A DNA stretch of 64,000 nt, from assembly GCA_029834535.1 (NCBI GenBank), contig JAQMWT010000344.1, positions 676,549-740,548 on the forward strand. The letters are read 5' to 3'. Shown here one piece after another: positions 49,101 through 59,173 of this stretch. Under the pieces are notes generated by a model. It searched no databases, was not told the DNA's origin, and saw nothing but the letters and a program-made list of their open reading frames with translations. The position numbers and the translations under genes are program-made. This DNA comes from Chrysophaeum taylorii (taxonomy: Eukaryota; Sar; Pelagophyceae; Pelagomonadales; Pelagomonadaceae). Position 1 is the first letter of the stretch, and every line of letters starts with the position of its first letter.

Positions 49101-50965
49101 ACGCGCTCGGGCTCGCGCCTCGTTCCGACGCCCGCCTGCTCGGCGTCGCTACGCTCCCGCTCTCGCGCGCGACCGCGCACCCGCGAGCGCGCTGGCTCGA
49201 CGTCGTCGCGCCCGAGGCGTCCAAGCGGCGCCCGCGCCGCTGGTGGACCCGCTTGGTCGTCCACGATTCCGACGAGCCGAGCGCCGACGTCCTCCCCTCC
49301 TCCTCCGAAGAACCACAACAACGCCTCTTTTCCCCGGCGGTCACCACCTTCTCCGAGGACGACGACCAGGTCGCTCCCCCCTCGCTCCCGCCGACGACGA
49401 CCTCTTCTCGTTACCGCGTGCGTGTCGAGTGCCAGCTCGAGGACGACGCCCCCCTTTCCGACGGCGTCTCGCTCTCGCGATGGCACGCCCTCGACACGCT
49501 GGAAGAGGCGCTCGAATTACCCGACGGCGAGCGGACTCGCCGGTTCCTCGAAGGTTGCCGCGACGCTGCCGACGCCCTGTCGTCGCGCCTCGATGCGGCG
49601 CAGCCGTCGTCCATCGAGGAAGCCCATTTCGTCGACGACGACCGAGACGACCGAGACGACCAAGGGGCGACCCCCAACGAAAACGACCCGCCTGGGTCGT
49701 CGGCCGCTTGCTCCTCCACGGAGACGCAGACGACACCCCTGCCGTCGCCCCACCGCGGCGGCAACGAGGGAGGCGGGTTCGCGCTCTTCGAGCGGCTGCG
49801 ACGAGCTCGCAAGAGCGCTGTCGAAACGCAGAATTCGATCCACGACATGGTCCGGGTGCTCGAGCAGTGGCGCGCGCTCGTTGAGTGGGCGCACCCGCGT
49901 TCGACGGCCGTCGTAGTGTTGGGCCTCGGGGTCGCCACCTACGTAGCGGCGCGCACGCGCGCCGACGTCGCGGGCCTCGCGGCCGTCGTCGCCGCCTTTG
50001 GCTCGGGACTCTTCGACCGCTGCGAGCGCGCGCTGCGCCGCGCGGCTCGCCGCACCGAGCTACGTCGCCTCGCCGACGAGTGCGAGCTCGCTGCCGCCGA
50101 CGCCCTCGCGACGCGCGCTGCGACCTCGGCCTGCGCATCCGCGTGCGCCGAGGCCCTGCGCTCGGCGGCGACGTCCCTCGCCGCGACGCACGGAGCCGCC
50201 GAACGCCAACGCGCGGCGACGACCAAGACTCCGGAGCCAAAGCCAGCCGTTTGGCGCTCGGCCCTCGCCAGCCTCCTCGAGGGTCTGCCCTCGGAGCCCG
50301 AGCTCGACGCGATATTCGCCGAGCGCCGCCGCGCGGCCGAGTGGCGACGAGAGCGCAGGGCTGTCGCCAGGACCCTCGACGCCGCCTGGGTCGGCCCGCT
50401 CTGGCGTCGTTCGACGGCTTGGCGCCGCCACTTCGCCGCGGTACGAGACCGGCAGCTCTGCTTCTGGTACTCGGCCCGCCACGCCCTCGCCGGCGTCTCC
50501 CCCGTCCTCGTCGTCCTCCTCAAAAATGCCACGCTCGTCGCGCCGCCCATCCCGCCGACGCGAGACGTGTCCGAGGACGCTTCCGACCGCCCTCCGCCAG
50601 CCCTCTCTCGAAGGACCTTTGTGGACTCGATGTCCGACGACAAGCCGCCGCCGCCGCCGCCAGATGAGGATCTACATTCTACTTGGCTCGAGTCCGGCGT
50701 TCCCGCTCACGACCTCCCCGTGCTCACGCTCCACGCCCCTGTCCTCACGGCGCCCGACAAGAGGCGCGAATGGCGCCTTGCCGCGGCTCACTACAGAGAC
50801 GCTGCCAAGCTGCGCCGTTGCATCGAGACGCAATCTCGAGACTCGGACGACGACGACAACGATGACTCGGACGACCGTGACAAGATCAACGATACCAACG
50901 AAGCGCCGCTGGCCGACGATATCGCCCCTGCCGATGGGAGACGACGGACCGAGGAGGACCAGTAG
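46193..50965 (+). CDS. Large PH-domain protein with two reticulon/PRT_C-like membrane hairpins and possible C2 segments (1590 aa)
   Basis: The open frame begins at GTG 46091; the first ATG is 46193 (MADDETTRRTGF). Residues ~15-130 form a PH domain (GMVLKQGFSAPAVWKSRFAV, then the closing RAWFMRALTEAEAEVWRSAI). A Gly/Ala hydrophobic stretch follows (about 160-200). Two hydrophobic hairpins flank the middle: WRQSLAAALVSALFVVLWAR with ASLVGLLAMGW (about 540-590), and STAVVVLGLGVATYVAART with VAGLAAVVAAFGSGLF (about 1240-1280). Both look like the PRT_C hairpin of MCTP proteins. C2-like beta segments are suggested by VATLRVSIPRLDLVDANG and GHLRIEVYDARSRYEKD. This fits a membrane-contact-site or lipid-binding tether at the ER; function is inferred and the family is not matched exactly. 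Long acidic and Asp-rich linkers are present. The large antisense frame is a GC-rich shadow. Confidence 0.65.
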   Translation: MADDETTRRTGFLEEEEEEEWKILRSGMVLKQGFSAPAVWKSRFAVLRARQEVVEDTNPFRASTYRLVAAELLLFTDAECRGPARRELKLEGKTVREFARDEVTRFGGGGIVVEGDDDDGGGSRAWFMRALTEAEAEVWRSAIREAAGPREVPRRRYGTAASVAACAAAAAVSAGATALTVAGVATGVGAAAAAGTALVVRRRRRSAKGGVTFTPPIRREPETTDDETDDPTRYGRARVEVSRARVVRSGGADDALPPTLKVEGDYSTETMLESTLVVVARCGDQVAASRPIVRASDLDRVCLEARFRIASARTVLRLELRALPPSTEHNAASGTLLAARAVTVFELLERDAEIDVRNVRKQVRALRRLLIGGVTPVPPDNDDDDKEEDSSSEDEPLRHARFRARPVENDDRAAWYPLARSAAMAKKHEAKEKKAEAVPTLDDLTPVDEAESGLFVEGACDDASGVKAGTVGALVEARVELERGAFYDALRRDRAEVDRPPRDAAPDPRAILELLRRGMVVVAWATGLSKKCDALLRWDDWRQSLAAALVSALFVVLWARDHCFALPPAASLVGLLAMGWSRLNGDWLARRVAVLKDPKSSNDDDLDAAVVASYKDDGHGRRKWRLLRPRDVATLRVSIPRLDLVDANGLSEPLVVLKFVPGAARAALDARQIAASCLVSAAYSLDYDQPPETRRAARRVRAACRDALDALTRLLHQGDDNDDDDDPPPGLAAPLRAFKIGRATFVRCGGSTYAPKVKLAEDAPPPDDDDDAPGRLATSAPARVGLGSRAQYEAERLLRWTSQLVGTSANHDDDDPGMRSSSHTPAATAKYHERIRAGLRDPRRSASATRADPTSWTVPVLRELERDGGGNAYTAAIPMSWSRARGHLRIEVYDARSRYEKDRSSSIARRPATTTCRAAVVATAFADRASPYYCAPAVAADGASPPPVVVVQGRNSDFEDADDDKEDLDDALGLAPRSDARLLGVATLPLSRATAHPRARWLDVVAPEASKRRPRRWWTRLVVHDSDEPSADVLPSSSEEPQQRLFSPAVTTFSEDDDQVAPPSLPPTTTSSRYRVRVECQLEDDAPLSDGVSLSRWHALDTLEEALELPDGERTRRFLEGCRDAADALSSRLDAAQPSSIEEAHFVDDDRDDRDDQGATPNENDPPGSSAACSSTETQTTPLPSPHRGGNEGGGFALFERLRRARKSAVETQNSIHDMVRVLEQWRALVEWAHPRSTAVVVLGLGVATYVAARTRADVAGLAAVVAAFGSGLFDRCERALRRAARRTELRRLADECELAAADALATRAATSACASACAEALRSAATSLAATHGAAERQRAATTKTPEPKPAVWRSALASLLEGLPSEPELDAIFAERRRAAEWRRERRAVARTLDAAWVGPLWRRSTAWRRHFAAVRDRQLCFWYSARHALAGVSPVLVVLLKNATLVAPPIPPTRDVSEDASDRPPPALSRRTFVDSMSDDKPPPPPPDEDLHSTWLESGVPAHDLPVLTLHAPVLTAPDKRREWRLAAAHYRDAAKLRRCIETQSRDSDDDDNDDSDDRDKINDTNEAPLADDIAPADGRRRTEEDQ

Positions 50966-52196
50966 TAAATATATATATATTGCTCGTGGGTTTTTTTTTT
51001 TTTTTAGTAGACGCGGCGAAGATGCTTCCCCCACCTTCCTCATGGTGCTTCAGTGCGACGTGCAGCAGATCCCACGCAGCTCTGCTTCGATAGGCTTGGT
51101 AGGCCACCACCACCTACGCATGATATTTCTCAGGATGCGCGCCCGAGTTTAATAATACCGTTGCGGGGGTGCCGGTTGCGCGGCCCACGGTGTGGGTTCG
51201 TCTTAGAGGCGCCTCTTACGATTGGTTTGATGTCCCTTCTGGGTGGCGCGAAGAAAATGCCGAGCTAGAATGTGCCACGCGCAACACCGCTGCAGGCTCA
51301 ATAACGGTCACCCCCACTCGTCGTCGGAAACTACGGCACATCATCGTGTGTTTTTCCTCTTGCGTCGTTACGTGGACCGCCGAAGCGTCCCGCTTTGCAT
51401 AACCCCCCCCCTCCTTGCCAAGGTAGACTCGTTCAAATCAAGCGTCATGGCTTCAGCGGTTCCGCAGCTGACTCTTCTTGCCTACGTGCCAAGTACTTTT
51501 CCCGGCGCGTGCTTGTTGCAACTGTCCTTGTTTGCATTACACTGAAAACGCAGTGCGCGTTTGATGATGTCCAGAGCGGCGAAACAACACTCGAGCTCGC
51601 AATCCAACTATCTTTCTGACTGACTGGCTGACTGGCTGACTGACTGACTGACTGACTGACTATTTTGGCTGGTTGATCCTCTTTTCGGCTTTCTGTCTTA
51701 TCTGCGTCGTGGATCACACCTAATTGCCGGTGACTCGGGGGTGAATTTTTTCCCGCGATAAAGTAGTCGTTGAGTATTTCGTCCCTTCCGTCTCTTTTCA
51801 CTCGGCTTATGTTTCCATAGTAATCATAATAGTAATATTCCGCCACCCCCATCGCTTTTGCCAGATTGTGCCCCTGCCGTGCTCGCCGGCTCATCCTAAC
51901 CTCGAGATCAGACGACCCCGCCTTAATTTTACTCTTACTTTTGCATGTGCGCCTCCCTTTGCCCGTCTTTCTCGAGTCTTTCCTGCTTGGTTTTGCCAAC
52001 CTCTAGGGAGAGTGCGACTATGCCCCACGGGCTCAATCCTATATTATCATGTTAATCCACGTTTCCAAACCCTTCCCTTTTCGTACCTCGAAATTAATCA
52101 TAATAACCCTTGCGATGGTTTCGACGACAACAAAACGATGGAGGCTCCTGGGCTCGTTATTGTACAGCAGTCGCACGCTCTTCGGTGTTGAGGCCG
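50966..52196. other. Spacer without a supported gene
   Basis: 1.2 kb between two converging genes. It has a T run (50992-51005) right after an AT repeat, a TGAC/TGGC microsatellite (51617-51661) and nothing with a domain. The 184-codon minus-strand frame at 51445-51999 translates that microsatellite and is rejected. Confidence 0.6.
51617..51661. repeat. TGAC/TGGC tetranucleotide microsatellite
   Basis: Eleven tetranucleotide units, mostly TGAC with two TGGC interruptions. Confidence 0.95.
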
Positions 52197-54194
52197 CTAC
52201 GCTACAATGGGCATCTCGTCCGTGACGCAGCCCTCGGAGGCCGACTTGACGGTGCAGATGTACTTGTAGAGCGTGCCTTTCGTCGCTTTGAGGGGAGGTG
52301 GCGTCCATGCAGCTTGCCTCGCTGCCCACTCATCGTCCGAGATGAGGAGATCCACCGTGCGCGCCTCCTTGCGGGCATCGATGCGGATGGGGTCGCCGTC
52401 ATTGACGAGGGCGAGGGGCCCGCCGGCTTGCGCCTCCGGAGTGATATGGCCAATGCAAAATCCATGCGATCCGCCAGAGAAGCGGCCGTCAGTGAGAAGA
52501 GCCACGACGTCACCGAGACCCGCACCCATGATGGCCGACCTGCGTGCGTCGATGGTCTCGAGTCAGATGCTGCGTCATGAGTAAAAACGCTGCGGCAGAC
52601 GTCGGCGTCAACATTTCCGGAAGACCGGGGCCACCGCGCGGTCCTGATCGAGAAGATCGTTCTGATGACGACGAGTGCTTTATACCTTCGTAACGGATCA
52701 CGACAACGGACCCGGGTTTGATCTTTTTGTCTGCGAGAGCGGCCAGCATGTCCTCCTCCGAGTCGTAGACGAGGGCCGATCCTGAGAACGTTTCGCCCTC
52801 TTTGCCGGTGACCTGAGAAGATCCGCGTCGTACGCGCGAAGAAGAGGAACGCGCACACCTTGGCGACGGCCCCTCCAGGGCAGATGTTGCCGTACATGAT
52901 CTGGAGATGGCCCGTTGGCTTGATGGGATTGTCGAGAGGACGGATGACATCCTGTCCGGGCGAGAGGCCGGGCACGTCGGCGAGGTTCTCCGCGACCGTT
53001 CGTCCGGTGCACGTCATGCAGTGGCCGTGCAAAAATCCTTCGCCCAAAAGGAACTTCATCAGACCCGGCGTACCGCCGTACTTGTAGACGTCCTCCATAA
53101 CATACTTGCCCGAAGGCTTCAAGTCGGCGAGGAATGGCGTCTTGTCGGAGATCCGCTGGAAATCGTCGAGCGTGATGTCGACGTCCACCGACCGCGCCAT
53201 TGCGATGAGGTGGAGCACAGCGTTGGTGGAGCCGCCGGTGACCATGACCATCGTGATCGCGTTTTCGAAGGCGTCGCGCGTCATAATATCGCGTGGGCAG
53301 AGGTTGAGTTCGAGCAGGCGTCGGATGGCAACTCCGGCCTTGGTCCGGCACTCCTCGAGTTTCTCGGGCGAATCAGCCGGGGACGACGACGAGTACGGCA
53401 GAGACATGCCGAGCGCCTCGATAGCCGTTGACATTGTGTTTGCCGTATACATTCCTCCGCACGCTCCGCGCCCCGGGCACGCGTTGCGCACGATCTCTTG
53501 GCGCTCGTCGTCGTCGACAAATCCGTACGCGTACTGGCCGTACGACTGAAATGCCGAGACGATGTCGAGCTTCGCGTTCGTCGACGGTTGCGTCCCGGCC
53601 CGGATCGTACCGCCGTAGATCATTAGCGACGGCCGATTCAGCCGGCCCATCGCCATCACAACTCCAGGCATGTTCTTGTCGCAGCCGGGCAGCGCGATTA
53701 AAGCGTCGTACCACTGCGCGCTCATCGTCGTCTCGATGCTGTCGGCGATGATGTCGCGCGATTGCAGCGAAAAACTCATGCCGTCCGTACCCATCGATAT
53801 GCCGTCCGACACTCCGACCGTGTTGAACCGCATGCCCACCAACGACTCCGCCTGGCCGCGCGGATCGCGCAGTTTGCGAGACCACCAAACTCACCTGCAC
53901 GCTCGCCTTGACCTCCCCCGACAGCTCAAGGAGGTGCATGTTGCAAGGGTTCCCCTCAAACCACACACTCGCGATGCCGACCTGCGCCTTGTGCATGTCC
54001 TCCTCCGTCAGACCCGTCGCGTACAGCATAGCCTGCGAAGCACCCTGCTCCCGGGGCTGCGTGATGCGCTTCGAGACGCGATTCAGCTCATTCTCGTGTT
54101 CAGCGTTCAGCGCCGTCTTCGGCCTCGCCGCAGTCGGCGCCATCACCAACGACTGACTCGCCCGAAAGAGCGCGACCACCGCCACCAACTTCAT
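52197..54194 (-). CDS. ILVD: Dihydroxy-acid dehydratase (IlvD), five exons, probably plastid-targeted (601 aa)
   Basis: Coding exons, deduced from GT/AG sites and family continuity, on the minus strand: 54194-53895, 53851-52859, 52812-52686, 52643-52601 and 52539-52197. The introns are 43, 46, 42 and 61 nt. Spliced, the frame is continuous and restores canonical stretches across each join (for example [15 protein letters not shown] and LTPTSAIMGAG). The enzyme makes 2-oxo acids in valine and isoleucine synthesis. The three Fe-S cysteines are present in [26 protein letters not shown] and [14 protein letters not shown]; the C-terminal [15 protein letters not shown] active-site region is intact. 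The N-terminus ([20 protein letters not shown] and a basic stretch) resembles a signal peptide plus transit peptide. One of only two genes in the window for which I can place introns. The second intron (42 nt) is a multiple of three without a stop, so its retention would only insert 14 residues. Confidence 0.93.
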
Positions 54195-57100
54195 CACAGT
54201 TTGAAATTGAACTTTACCCTTTTAGGGGTACACAGAAGAACCTTCGTTGACCCCGTTTAAAGTCGCAGTAAGCCGCCGCCTACCCTGCACTCACCATGCC
54301 ATCTTTTGTGCTTGCTGCACCCTAGCAACTTATCATACGGTCAGTCGTATTTGGAAAAATCGTGCGTTTCTGCCCATGGCTTGCTGTATCCTGGCGAATT
54401 ATACAGACAGTCGTATTTGGAAAAATCGTGCGTTCCCGTCCATGATGCCCAGGGCTATGCTCGTCGCATCCACGTAGCGCCATTACCGACGCACTAAAGG
54501 AGAGCTTCTTCGAATACGATCGCGAGTGGCGTCGAGACTTCTCCGAGCTCGAGACCGCCCTATCGTGGGGGGTCTTGTATCGCGAGCCGATCAGGCCTCT
54601 CCAGGCGCAGTGGGTCCACAGATGACGTGGTGGCTCTTGAAGATATCCGATGATGTTGGCGTTTAATGTCTTTCAGCGAGGGGAATCAACGAACGTGGCC
54701 GTCATATAACTGAGCGCCGCAGCGCCCTGCGCAAGGCGCCTTTGAAGCGAATCACGACGATCCAAGACATGCTCGCCGAACGGCTGCTGCCGTACTCGCT
54801 CGCCTTCGGCAACCATTCGTCTCTTGTGTCTTGAAAATAGTCGCGCTAACGCGCGTATTAGAGACGCATTTGTCGGTGGGGCGTTGACACAGATGCTCGG
54901 TGGGGCGTTGACACCTATGCTATCGTCGTCTTTAGAAAGCACGGAAAATCCCCAAAGTCCCGTCTATTGTGCGTATCTTGTTGGGCCAGTGGCGTCTTCG
55001 CGATGAAGAAAACGAGCGATACTATCTGAAACAAAAGGTGCTCAAAGGGCTCTCTATCACGAAACTTAACTAGGCGACGCCGCCTGTCGGCGTTCGGTCG
55101 ACTGCATCGTTGACAACATGTGATTGTTGTAATCATTGAAGAGAAATCCACAACGACCTCTGCATTCCTAAAAAGCCATAGGGAATTGTCGCAAAATACA
55201 CGACCACTACAACTGGTACACGATGCAACCTCTCGGTCGGCTTGCGCGACAGATGCTGCTCAACGATAACACCCTCGGCGTTTTGGCGAGCGGTTACAAG
55301 ACACTATGTGAGTGCCGCGGATTTTGAGGACGGCGACAGCGCTTCAGTGCGATTCAGCGTGAGTCGGCGTTGCTACGTCGGGAAAGTGCATTTTCTTCGA
55401 GCATGGGCATAGATGTTTCAAGCCACAAAGGAAGCCGGCCCCGTCAAGCTGCGGTGTCATGGCAAAGGCAGGAGGAGTTTTCGCGAGAAAAACAAAACAG
55501 TCTCGCCATCACAGGTGCCGATATTCGCTCTACCGAGGAGCGAAGCCAATGAAAACGACGAACGGCAGCGAACATGAAAATGGCGCTTCTTGGTGATACC
55601 ATCGCCGCCGACGCGGACGACGCTTGGGAGTGACCGAACAGTGTCAGCGTATGCGAATTTCCGTCAGACGACCTCGAAACATGCTCGGACCGCAGTCTTG
55701 GTCACAGCTATATTGATACCGCTGTTGAAGCTCGTTGAGTCGGACGACTCTCCTCTAAAAAAAATTGGATCTCGACCATATGGCGCGACAATGGCAATTG
55801 CCCGCACTTCCAGCGCGACTCGGAGGCAAACGCGGCCTTCCAAAAAGCTGCAGTGATTGGCTGTGGTTCGTTTGCTTTTCGTTTTATTTCCCTGGAGCGG
55901 CATGAGGCGATTCACAGGTATCGAACTCAGCGATCGGGTACGCGGCAACAAGTCAAATCTTTAGGCCGCGCTATGAGGCTAGGCGGTTGAAGATCAAGAA
56001 TACGAGAGTCACGTGCGGCAGACAGTTTACACCTTCCTTGCGGCATTTGACTTGGAGCTCCTCAGTTAAGTGTGATCGGTGGGGGGCGCTGGAGAACAGC
56101 TTTACGCGTGGAACTTATGTCATGCTGTGAACGCTCGCAAAATCAAAAGGTGCGGGTCCACGATGCGTTTGAGACCAAAACTCTCACCAAACGCTCATTT
56201 TTTTCTCCCTCTCCCTCTGTGCTCATCCATCCTTGGACCCTGGAGGGTGCTTACCAAAAAGAAAATAAGACCAGAAGTCGTGTAGCGGCAACCCCGCGCA
56301 CCAACCACTTCCACCCCGCTCTCACCCAGCATGCTCTTTTTTCTGCTGAACGAGCGTCAGTTGGGATTCTTCGCAAGTTACCTCGCGCGTATTGGTCGGC
56401 TCGCGCCAACAGGCGCCCGTGGGTCGCCTCGGTATCATAAAAAAATCTTCCGACCCTTCGGCGATCCTGGGTGAATCACGCAAGTGAATCTAAGCGCCCG
56501 CCCGTACCCACCGATACTATCAAACGCGCGAACTGCTCTGCTCGCATCGCGCCAACGAGAGACGGGGAACATGTGTGTGTGCACCAACGTACGAGTGCCT
56601 GTGGAACAACAAGTGTGCACAGACAGGTGCCCCAACGTCAAAATCACCCGCGACACCTAGACATGGCCGTGCATAAACGACGCATTAACGCGCACAATCT
56701 GGCCCCTCTGGAACTAACCAACTAACTTCAGACCTCTCGAGCATGGGAGCCAGCCAGGCTGGACCGACAGGTGCCGGTCCAGAATCACGAGGTCTGTTAT
56801 ACTGCGCGAAGGTCGCCGAAAGGTGAGTCGGCGGAGAGAGATCACCAGGCTTCTCGCCATGCGGCGCGGAGACCGCGATGTGACTGACAACCAACTCGTC
56901 GATAACGTTCCGTCTGTGCCCTTTCGTCCCACTGCGAACGTTCCGGCTATCCCCCTGGAGCGCTGTATCAAAATTCTTAAAGTCGCGCCCCCAAACCACT
57001 GTGGCAGTAACGCCCATTTCCCCCACTTGCCAGCCTGCCGCCTGACTTACCCTGATTGTTGCCCTGGTATTGACCTTGCACTGATGGGGGGGTGTCATCT

Positions 57101-57300
57101 TGACACCCTCACCTGCGCTTCCACTGAACCCAATGCACCAAGCATTTGTATTGCTTTCTTGCTGTCTTCTTGCTATTACCCACTTTTGATTGTCCGATTT
57201 CGAGATGGCGTGAGGTATTGCGCTGAGATCGGGCGTGTGGTGGTTTCACCCGCGGTTCGGGTTGGGAGAAAGGGTTGTTGGGGCCCCTGGTCCGGCCAGG
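54195..57300. other. Gene-poor spacer before the retrotransposon
   Basis: 3.1 kb of mid-GC sequence. No frame has a clear domain. One stretch without an ATG (about 54450-54629, plus) reads ALKESFFEYDREWRRDFSEL and looks coding, perhaps a relic. CGGTGGGGCGTTGACAC occurs twice near 54872-54914. On the minus strand near 55990-55900 there are weak tRNA-like A and B boxes, but the arms do not pair. No gene is called. Confidence 0.45.
54311..54446. repeat. Two-copy tandem repeat, ~69-bp unit
   Basis: The unit starting CTTGCTG at 54311 is repeated at 54380, and both copies contain CAGTCGTATTTGGAAAAATC. Copies differ at about a quarter of positions outside that core. Confidence 0.85.
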
Positions 57301-57311
57301 AGGGGCGGGTA

Positions 57312-57376
57312 TCTGAGAAAACCACTACAGTGGTCTCAGAAACGGGAATCGATAGTCCAACTCCCGGACTATCGAT
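57312..57376. other. Two adjacent hairpins in the retrotransposon leader
   Basis: 57312-57340: TCTGAG and ACCACT pair with AGTGGT and CTCAGA, with a 3-nt bulge and 2-nt loop. 57348-57376: ATCGATAGTCC pairs perfectly with GGACTATCGAT across a 7-nt loop. They are too regular for chance in this setting. Possible roles are RNA packaging, dimerisation or an LTR edge. Confidence 0.75.
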
Positions 57377-57791
57377 CTCCTGTTTTTCGGCGGCGAGTCG
57401 GTTCGTAACGGTCGAGTGAGTGCGAAGCCGACGCATTTGTGGGTGAAGATCCAGGGGATCACGGGTACCACCGCGGGATTCATTTTACGTGATTCGGATC
57501 GAACGGGGAGAGGAGTCACTACGACTCATTTTGCATACTTTTGCATATCCTAAGGCGTTGTTATAAGTCCTAACCTAGCTCGCGCGAGGTAGACCACCTC
57601 CCTGACGGCGAGCGACAGCACCGGGAAGGCCGTCCATAGTCTTCACGCGCAAGGCAAATACTTCCGTAAGTCCAGCACACCGATACAGCGCGCAGTCAGA
57701 CGGCTACCGGCAATTGTCGTCTGACGAAAAGAGTACAACAAGTGAGTTGTGAGCGTCCGGATTAAGGCTATTATCCGGGCAAAGCGCGGTC

Positions 57792-59173
57792 ATGGCAGAG
57801 AGGCCAATGACAGAACGACCGCAGTGGTTTCGGGGCGCACAGGAGCGTCTGCAACGATTCAGTGCAGGGACTGCATTTGCGTCTATTGGAAGAACACCGT
57901 TCAGTACGCCCTTTCAACGGCCGGAAGCCGAGGAAAGTGGCATCGGACGAGAGGCAAGATCATCTGATACCCTCGACAGCCCCCCAAGCGTGGTCATCCT
58001 TCCGGATACACTCGCCGGCGAAGGGGGAGCTACGGTTGCGCCAGACGCAACTTCAAGACCGGGTGTGCCGACGTTCCCGTACGCACGACCCTACGAACGT
58101 GCGATGAATGCTACGGAGTCATCTCGAGCGGAACCCGGACCGTTTACAGCGATGCGTGGACCAGAGGAGAGTGCACCTCCTAGGCCACCATCTGCGAATA
58201 CGAGAGCGACAGATTTTCGCGTGGATGTCGACCCCGAGGTTCTGCAGACCATCGCCGAACGATTCGAGATGTACCAGTCGCAGATCGAGCAAGTCATACG
58301 TGAACTTGAGAGCACCCGCCGCGACGCTCAACAACAACGCTCAGAAGTGGAGCGGCAGCGGATCGACAACGATCGACTTCGACGAATGGTGGAGGAATCC
58401 ATGCGGGCGCATGCTCGAGAGGCACGGCCAACCTCTCCGGATGCTACTCGTGTTACGCCCGACGATGATGACGCTGTATCGGCACTGACCGATGATCAGC
58501 CACCGCGAAGTCGACCGGAGCCTACCCCGCACCATCATACTGATCCCGGTTCGGCGCATCGTCGTGACGAAGAAGAGATACTTCATGTCAAGAAGGGAGC
58601 TGCTGGTATGACACGTATCACGTTTTCGAATCTCACGGGGCAAATTACTAAGGACCGTGATGAGGTGGACGCGTGGTGGATGCAATTGCGACGTATGATG
58701 GAAGGCAAAATTGATAAACCCTCAATAGCGATGAATGTGATTGGAGGCGAGTATCAACTCACCCCTATGGAAGCTTATCGCAAATGGGATGCTGAACGGC
58801 CGCAGATGTGAAAACAATACAAGGATGGGACCATCACACTGAAAGAGTTGCGCCAGCATGATGAGGACTGTCTGGATGCTATGCAAGAGGCGACGAAGCT
58901 TCCTTGTCCACCTCGGGCTACGGTTGAGGAGCTTGAACGTGAATGGTTCAATTTACGGCAAGGGAATTTGTCATTGAATAAGTATATCGCGCGATGGGTG
59001 CAGAAATTCGGCCAGTGGAGAGCAATGTCAGGTCGCGATACTGATCCGGCTGCGTTCCGTTCGCACTTCATTGCCGGTCTCAATTCTGAGCGCTTGCGGA
59101 CGAGCGTCGAACTTGCTCAGGCCACACCGCATATGAAAGCACTACTCTCACCCTCAACGATGTCATTCAATTG
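57792..59173 (+). pseudogene. Retrotransposon gag, N-terminal and capsid part (broken)
   Basis: Starts at the ATG at 57792 (MAERPMTERPQWF). A Pro/Arg-rich disordered part is followed by a coiled coil (about residues 150-220: RFEMYQSQIEQVIRELESTR). An in-frame TGA at 58809-58811 interrupts it, after which the same frame continues with the capsid-like retrotrans_gag region (VEELEREWFNLRQGNLSLNK, then FIAGLNSERLRTSVEL). A one-base shift near 59130 moves the rest of the protein into the next frame. Gag would form the virus-like particle. Confidence 0.75.

Noticed and set aside
51445-51999. 184-codon minus-strand frame
   Set aside because: Contains the TGAC repeat as VSQSVSQSASQ and lacks any domain.
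55895-55990. tRNA-like A and B box spacing on the minus strand
   Set aside because: Stems do not pair; at best a decayed tRNA-derived relic.
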